A model generated the notes under the pieces. The model was not told the origin of the DNA. It made no database searches and worked only from the letters and a program-made list of their open reading frames with translations. A stretch of DNA of 64,000 nt from Carboxylicivirga marina. Lineage in GTDB: Bacteria > Bacteroidota > Bacteroidia > Bacteroidales > Marinilabiliaceae. Made by a program: the position numbers and the translations under genes. The stretch covers positions 1 through 64,000 of the forward strand of contig NZ_JAENRR010000019.1 in the NCBI RefSeq assembly GCF_016612505.1, in the 5' to 3' direction. Numbering within the stretch: the stretch's first letter is position 1; each line of letters opens with the position of its first letter. Positions 54,601-63,600 of the stretch are shown here, in pieces.

Positions 54601-57600
54601 CCATTTGGGTGGTCTGCTACTGGTTCGGTAGCAACCGAAAAACAGCAAACAGGTTTAGTGGCTGGAACATATACGATTAATGTACAGAATGAGTTTGGGT
54701 GTATGAGTAATCCATTGGTCATCACACTGACTCAACCTGATGCTATTAGTGCCAGTCATGCTCTTACACATGTTTCAACAAGTGGGGCAACTGACGGACG
54801 CATTCTGATAAATAATGTTGAAAATGCCATTGGTGCTTATTCAGTGAGCTGGTATAAGGATGGTGTTTTAACAGGAGTAACAGGTGCTGATAATACCAAC
54901 ATCGGAGCCGGCACCTATTATTATGTGATTGAAGATACTAATGGATGTACGTATACCAGTTTGGATATTATTATCACCGAACCGGGAGCGTTAGTAGTCA
55001 GCGTAACAGATACAGATATTAATTGTTATGGTGCTGAAAATGGAATGATTACAGTTAATATTACCTCTGGTAATGCTCCATATTCCGTAAGTCTTAACGG
55101 TGTGCCTGATGATGGTACTGCTTTTGTAGAACAAAACGAAACGCTGACAACCAGTGAGTTCACTGGCTTGAAGCCAGGTGTTTATCAGGTGACTGTGACA
55201 GATAATGCCTCTCAAACTTTTATAGAATCTTCTATAACAATCACACAAAACCCAGAAACTACGATTACACCGACACTGTCGGATATTACATGCCATGGTG
55301 GTGTCAATGGTAGAATTGAGATTGCTTTGGGTGGTCATGAAGATGGTTCGGAGACATGGCAGGTCATTAACCCTAATAGTGCTCCTGTACCTACAACAAC
55401 GATTGCTGCCGGAGCAGATGCTACTATACCAGGTAACTATCAGGTAATTGTAACGAATCAGGATGGATGTACAATTACAGAAACCTATACGATTACTGAG
55501 CCTTCGGCCTGGGATGTTCACCATACTGTTACTCATGTGTCTCCAACCGGCAATAACAACGGTGAAATTAACATTGATGTCTTAACAGGTAATACACCTG
55601 ATAGTTCTAAACCTGAGGATTATACGATTATATGGACAGGTCCTGTTGGTGCTACTTTAGTCAACGACCAACGCCTGCAAACAGGATTACCGGCCGGTAC
55701 GTATACCTATCGTATTGAGGATGCCAATGGCTGCATTTATGATTCAGGAGATATAATTCTTTCTGAACCAGACGCATTAACTGCTAATATAACTGAATCA
55801 GATGTTGATATTCAGTGTTATGGTGATGCCTTAGGTGAAATTGCTGTTTATATTCTTAGCGGAAATGAGCCATATATGGTTCAGTTAACAGGCGATGAAT
55901 ACGATGGTAATTTATTTAGTGATAGTCAAACAATAGCGAACAATACTGGAAGTTACCTTTGGGATAACTTAAAAGCTGGCGATTACCAGATTCAGATTAC
56001 TGACAATGCTGGTAATAGCTTTAGCCAGGCGGCTATTATTCTTAATCAACCTGTTCAGAATATTATTAATGAGAGCATTACGCACTTAACATGTTATTCA
56101 GGTGATCAAGGTGCAGGCGAAATATCGATTCAACTCAATCGATATTTTTTAGCAGGTGACGAGGTGATATGGTCAGGACCAAATGGCATAATTAACAGTG
56201 AAACACTTTCTTTAGGAAGTGATATTGCTAAGCTCAATGTTTATACCGGAGGTGATTATACTTATACATTTATTGATGCCAACGGATGTACTGTTTCAAA
56301 TACAATAACTATAAATGAGCCTGATGCTTTTAATATTGACTGGGCCGTTTCTGATGTAACTGTTTATGGAAATAATGATGGAGTTATTGATGTGCATACA
56401 GTAGAAGGTAGTAATGGAATTCCATATTCGATCAGCTGGGCTGATGATGCCAGTATTAGTGATTTCTTAAGAAATGATCTGGTAGGCGGAACTTATTCAT
56501 TCACCATTACGGATACACCAACGGGTTGTGATACAACGATTACTGATGTGATTGTCAATCAGCCAAATCCTTTAATTGTTGCAGTTACTACACGTGATGC
56601 TGTTTGTTTTGGAGAAGCCAATGGTGAAGTTCAGGTTGAGTTCAGCTCGCATAATGGTGGTTATTATTATCAAATAACCGGAAACCAGGATGATGGTGTA
56701 ACTTATGACTCCGAACGTATTGACCCTGCTTCAGTGAATAGTACGGTAAATAGCCTTAAGGCCGGCACCTATACCATTGATGCTTATGATAGTAAAGGTA
56801 CGCATTATCACCAGGCTGGTATACGTATTGAGCAGGAAGCAGAAATAAGCTTGTCCGGAAGTATAAAAGATATTTCGTGTTATGGTGAGGCTGATGGTCG
56901 TGTGATTGTGACGCTAGATGGTCGTGCACCTGTATCGACTGATCATATTGTTTGGAGTGGCTCCAAAGGAACATTTGTGAGTGGTGCATTGCACGATGGA
57001 ACAACTTATACAAATAATGTACTCGATCCAATTGCAACAAGTGAAACTTTCACGGTTACAGTAACCAGTGAACAAGGTTGTGTGTATACCAATACCTATG
57101 TTGTTAATGAGCCTGATGAGTTGCATATTTCTATTGATGATATCAAGGATGTGACATGTTCGGGTGGCAATGACGGGCAAATTGTGACCAGCGTAAGTGG
57201 TCGATTAGCAGCTGCCTACCGTTACGACTGGTATCTGCATGACGGTACAGCATATCAGGATTATGAATTAGATGGTACTGCTACTATTAGTGGTTTATCT
57301 GGAGGTGATTACCGTTTGGTAGTAACCAGTCTTGTTGATAATTGTACTGTAGAAGAAGCTGGTATTATTGTTAACGATGGTAATACTATAACAATCACTG
57401 AAGATTTGACGCACATTAGCACTTGTGTTGGCGATAACAGTGGAATCATCTCTGTTAATGTTGCAGGTGGAATCGCTCCATATACTGTAACTCTTAACGG
57501 ACAAGGTGCAAAAACTGGTGATGGCACGGAAGCTTTAAACTTTAGCGAGTTATTTGCAGGAACTTATGTGATTGAAGTATTTGATGCCAGAGGAGCTAGT

Positions 57601-60600
57601 TGTGCTGTTTCAACTAAAACGGTAACTATACTTGAGCCTTCTCAAGCATTAAGCGTGATAAATATTGCTCATGATATTAACTGTGATCCTGCTGATGTCA
57701 CAAGCGGTAGCTTCTCATTCGGTATTACCGGAGGTATTCTTGCAGGCGGTAATTACAATTACCAGATAGCACTACCAGAGGCAAGCTTGTCATATCCAAT
57801 TAGTGTAGCTAATGGAACTGTGAAAACAGAAATCTTTAATAATCTGGAGGCAGGCACTTATAATCTGTCCATCCTTGATTTGAATTCCACAGATCCTGCT
57901 AAATGTTCATTCGAGTATCAGTTTACGTTAGAACATATTGTTATTACCAACGATCCGCTTGTTAATACAACTTGTGATGGTATTAATAATGGTGCCATTA
58001 CTGGTATTACTATTGATGGAACATCCGGGGATTATTCCTATGCCTGGACTAGTACTGATGGAGGTATAGGCATTGATAATAGTTCCTTGAATCAGTATGG
58101 TCTTTCTGTAGGTAATTACGTATTAACGATAACTGATAATGTCAGAGGCTGTTCAGTCATTAAAGAGTTTATAGTTGATGTTGAAAATGCCTTCTCATTC
58201 ACACCTCAAATCAATGATGTGAGTTGTAATGGTGCCAGCGATGGAGCTATTACACTTGAGTTGAATGGTACAGCCATTAACCCAACATACCAATGGACTG
58301 GCCCTGGCATTTCTGTACCAAATGTGCAAAATCAGCTTGATCTTGTTGCAGGAAATTACACGGTTCGAATGACAACCGTTATTGATGGGGTTACGTGTCA
58401 GTTAGATGCTGATTATACCCTTTTTGAACCTGAAGCCATTAGCTTTGACACTCGCTATGACTACACCAACTGTGAACCTTTCGAAAGAACATTAGTGGTT
58501 GAAAATGTTAATGGAGGAACAGGAGCTTATACCTATAGTTGGGATGGTCCGGCCTTTACTCCAGCAGCGATTGCAGCTCCTGGATATCCAACGTCTGTGT
58601 TAATTGAACAGGGAGGTGTCTATACTATCACTGTACGTGATGAAAATAATTGTGAGTTAAGCAGGACTTTAACTGTTTCTGATGAGATAGTTATTAATCC
58701 GGTCGTTAATTCGGTAACTTGTAATGGTGGAGCGAATGGTTCTATAGTGTTAAATGTGAGTGGAGGAAGCGGACTTTATACATTTAGCTGGACTGGTCCT
58801 TCTGTATTTACATCCACGGACCGAAATATTGATAATCTATATGCCGGCACTTACACAGTTACAATCACCGATCAAATTGAAAGCGATGGAACTGGAAGTT
58901 GTAGCAAAACATTTGATATCGTGGTTGAAGAGCCTCAAGCAATTGTCATTGATCCAACCGTCATACATACGTCTTGTTTCGGATTAAGCGATGGTCAGAT
59001 TGAAATTGAAGTATCCGGAGGCGAAGGACCTTATACTTATAGCTGGTCTCCAGTGATTGGTAGCAACCAGATTACTAATAAAGATCAATATGAACTGCCT
59101 GCTGATACTTATACCGTTACTGTAACTGATGCCAATTATTGTGTGGCAACAGCTAATATTGATGTGTTACAGGATGCAGAAATTATCTTGACGACAGATA
59201 TCACAGAAACAATATGTGATGGTACTGGCGGAGCAATTGATTTAACGGTTGTTGGTGGTTCAGGAGCAGGATTCTCATACGATTGGAGCTCTACTGATGG
59301 TACGGGGCTGGTTCAGGGCGTTGAAGACCAGACGAACTTAACAGGAGGAACTTATACAGTTGTTGTTTCAGACTTAGGAGATGGACGTAGCTGTACAGCC
59401 AGCACTACTTTTACCATAACTGATGGTATTGAAATACTTAATGAAGACATCACGCCTGTTTCATGTTCTGGTAATGATGACGGAAGCATCTCTTACGATG
59501 TATTTGGAGGTGATGGAAATTATATATTTGACTGGAATGTCAAATCCGGTGATGCCACACGTATTGTTGTCGGAGCACAAAACCAGAGTGGTTTAAGTGA
59601 AGGTGAATACGAAGTAACCATTACAGATGGAAGAACTGATGCGGGTGGAACCGACTGTTCGATGACACATTCTTTCATAATCAATGCATCAACCGGCTTA
59701 AGTGTTAATGTAGCCGCCTTTGACTCTAAGATATGTTTCGGAGAGCCTGGCGGAAGATTAGAAGCTTCAGTGGCCGGTGGCTCAGGTGATTATTCATATT
59801 ATTGGAATGGTGCTTTGGGAACTGCCATACATGATAACCTGGTACAGGGTATTTATGGTTTACGAGTTGTTGACAATGCGTTAGGCTGTGATTTCGTTCA
59901 GTCTTATGAAGTGAAAGGACCGGCAGCGCCTTTAACGATTGATAATATTGATATTATCGATGTGCTTTGTCATGGTGCTGCTACTGGTGAAATTAAAGTT
60001 ATTGCTTCTGGTGGTGTATTGCCAACATCGGGTGACTATATCTATACATGGACAAGTGGTACAACTGTGGCCACAGGTTCTAATCCGACCGGACTAATGG
60101 CAGGTATCTATAACCTAACCATTGAAGATGCCAATGAGTGCACTCTTACCACAGGCGATATTGAAATTAAAGAGCCCGTATCATACATTAAAGTGGATAA
60201 CCCACAAGTGACTGATGTGACAGTTCCAGGTGGTTCTAATGGTGAAATTCAAGTTGATGTTTATGACGGTATTGCGCCTCGTTCAATAGAGTGGTTTGAT
60301 GAATCAGATGTTTCTATTGGCACAAATAATCCAATAACTGGAATAAGTGCAGGAACCTATCGTGTAGTAGCCACTGATGCCAACGGATGTACATCTGAAT
60401 TATCAGGTATCAGAGTTGTAGAACCAGGCGAAGCACTCGGTTTTGAGAAGGTAGTTCATCAAATAAGTCCATGTAATGGTGAGAATAATGGTGAGATACA
60501 CATTACACGTGTTTACGGTGGTTTTGCTATAGCAGGTTTGAATTATCGCATTCAGTTGTCAGGACCAGGTGTGAACCTGGATATTAACGATACGAAAGCT

Positions 60601-63600
60601 GATTTAGTTGATTTAGCTCCTGGTACCTATCAGGTGACAGTAACAGATAATGTTTTAAACACTTATCAGGAAAATATTGAGATTAAAGAGCCGGCAGAAC
60701 TAACGCTGTCAACTGTTAAAGTTAATGATGTAGATTGCTTTGGTTCTTCATCTGGAGAAATTAGAGTAACTATTGGAGGTGGTACACCTAATGCATCCGG
60801 CTATTACCATGTAGAAATTACAAGCGCAACAGGTTATTTTGCAGAGGCAGAAGAACCGGCTGGCACGTTTAGCTTTATCAACTTACCAGCTGGGGAATAT
60901 ACGGTTACAGTATTTGATTATGCCGAGGAACTGGATACAAAAGTACCGGATCGTAATAACTGTTATAAATCTGACTTCACCTTAATTTCAGAACCAGCAG
61001 CTGTTGTAGAATTAAGCTCAGTAAGTGGCTCCGATGCAATTTGTTTAGGAGATGACTATCAGTTAGCCATTACTACTTCCAATTGGGATTTTGCTGATGG
61101 TAACTTGCGAGTTGTACTCTATGATGATTTTACAGCGACAGAATATACTGTTGATAAAACACCGTTTGAAATTACAGTAAGCCCTGAAACGAGCCGTACT
61201 TATGAATTGACAAAGGTTTATAAGCCTGGTAATGCGTCATGTGATTTGGGTATGGTGGTTGATGGTCATGTTCAGTTGGCTGTTAATGAGTTACCAACGG
61301 CTAATATCACCGGACCGGATCAGGTATGTGAAGATGGTTCGGTTCAGTTATCGGTTAATTTTACCGGAGCTGGTCCATTCACGTATATATGGCAGGATAT
61401 CAATAATGGTACCTCTGGAACTGAAACTGGAATTAACACCTATAGTGCAACTTTCAGTGACACTCCAGCTGCTGACGCCAGTTATCAGGTTATTAGTGTA
61501 AGTGATAATTATGGCTGCGCAAACTCCGGTTTTGGTCAGGTTGATGTAATGATTAACAACAAACCAAGTGTAAGCTTAATCGGCAGCAGAGATATCTGTG
61601 AAGGCGAAGAAGCAACCTTGCTACTGGAGTTTAGCCAGGGTGCACAACCATATACTGTTATATTTGAAGCTAACGGCGAGGAAGTTACATTGAATGTAAC
61701 ACCAGATGCCTTATCTCAATATGCATGGAGAGTCACTCCTGTTGTTTCGACCACTTATGTTATTACCTCGGTTATTGATGCCAATGGTTGCGAAATGGAT
61801 ATTGTTGTTCAACCTTCAGCGACTATTACTGTCAATCACGCACCTGGGCAATTATCTGCCATTAAAGTGGATGAAAGTGACAATGAAGCTGGTGTATGTC
61901 AGGGAGCAATAGGAGTAAGTTATTCTGTTGAAGCTGTATCTTATGCTACGGGAGGTTATGACTGGACGGCTCCTGCAGGTGCAACAATACGGACAGGAGA
62001 TGGCAGTACCTCGGTAACATTGGATTTTGATGCTGATTTTGACGGTGGATATCTTACTGTTTATGCATCGAATGATTGTGGTATTAGTCCGGTTCAGCAA
62101 TATTGGATAACAGCTAAACCTATACCTGATGCAATAATAACTGCGCCAGTAGGACCAGAAAGTATTTGTGAATTAGAGAGCGGACTTGTATATACGATTG
62201 ATCCGGTTGATAATGCCAGTTATTACGAATGGCATTTGCCTGCAGGATTCATTCCTGTAGGGAATACAGACGGAACTTCTATTGAAGTGATGATCGATCC
62301 GAATTATCCAAGTACAACAGGTGCTATCAGTGTAACACCATGGAACGATTGTGGTGTCGGCACGACTTCTCCGGAATTAACAGTAACTGTTTACCCATTA
62401 CCACTTGCATATGCGGGTAATGATGAGCAAGTTTGTTCAGATATGTTTGTATTACAGGCGGCTCCTCTACAAGCTAATGAATCAGGTAGATGGACTGTTA
62501 TTAAAGGCTCTGGTCAAATAAGTGATGCAACAAATCCAAATGCAACTGTATCGGTTTTATCTTATGGCGAGGATAATCAGAATACTTTTGTTTGGGCTGT
62601 TCAAAATACAGTTTCAGGGTGTGAAACAAGTGATACCGTAAATATCTATAACAATGAATTAGCAATTGCAGCTACAGCCATTCAACGCGTAGTCTGTAAC
62701 GGTACTGCTGTAGTTAATGGTACTGCAGTACCGGAAGGCACAGCAGGTAGCTGGTTTTTTATTACCGGAAACGGTGCAATTGAATCGGCTAATGCAGCAA
62801 CATCTAATATCTCTCTCCTGGATGCAGGTCTTAATGTGCTCAGATGGAGTGTAACTAAAAATGGTTGTATTAGTTCTGCAGATGTTGAACTTGTTAATGA
62901 TGAACCATCAGATGCGATTATATTAAATGGTTCTGACATTAACATTTGTACAGATAATATCACCCTTAATGCTGTTGTTCCTGTTGAAGGAGAAGGTTTA
63001 TGGTCCTTGGTGAGTGGCGCAGGTGTCATAGCATCTGTCAATTCTGCCACAACACTCGTATCCGGAATGCAAAATGGAGAAAATATATTCCGTTATACCG
63101 TTACTAAAAATTCATGCACTAAATACGCTGAAATAAGAATTTTCAATAGCATGTTAGATGTTGACGCTGGTTCTGATAAGACGACATGTAGTGACACCTA
63201 TACATTGGATGCTACGCCAACGAATCCATCGGTTGGTATAACCGGACAATGGTCGATTATTGATGGGTTCGGAGAGTTCAATGATGGTACCAATGCTATT
63301 ACCACAATTACTAATCTAGGCAGGGGCGAAAATACCTTGCGCTGGACCTTAACTCAAAATGGCTGTGCTAGTTTTAATGAAGTAATTATTACAAATAACT
63401 CTGCTACACAAGCTACCGTTGGTACACGACAGGAAGTATGTGCCTATGAAACTGTATTAACCGGTAATATGCCTTCAGCAGCATTTAATGAAACAGGTTT
63501 CTGGTCTGTTATTGAGGGGTCTGGAGTATTCGATGATCTATCCGCCCATGATACACGTGTTAGTGGATTAGCACATGGCTTAAATGTCTTCAGATGGACT

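Noticed and set aside
54991-55536. 181-codon minus-strand frame inside the giant adhesin
   Set aside because: Low-complexity translation (Ser/Thr/Asn/Ile-rich, repetitive) that mirrors the SprB repeats; no start signal. The plus-strand frame is open throughout.
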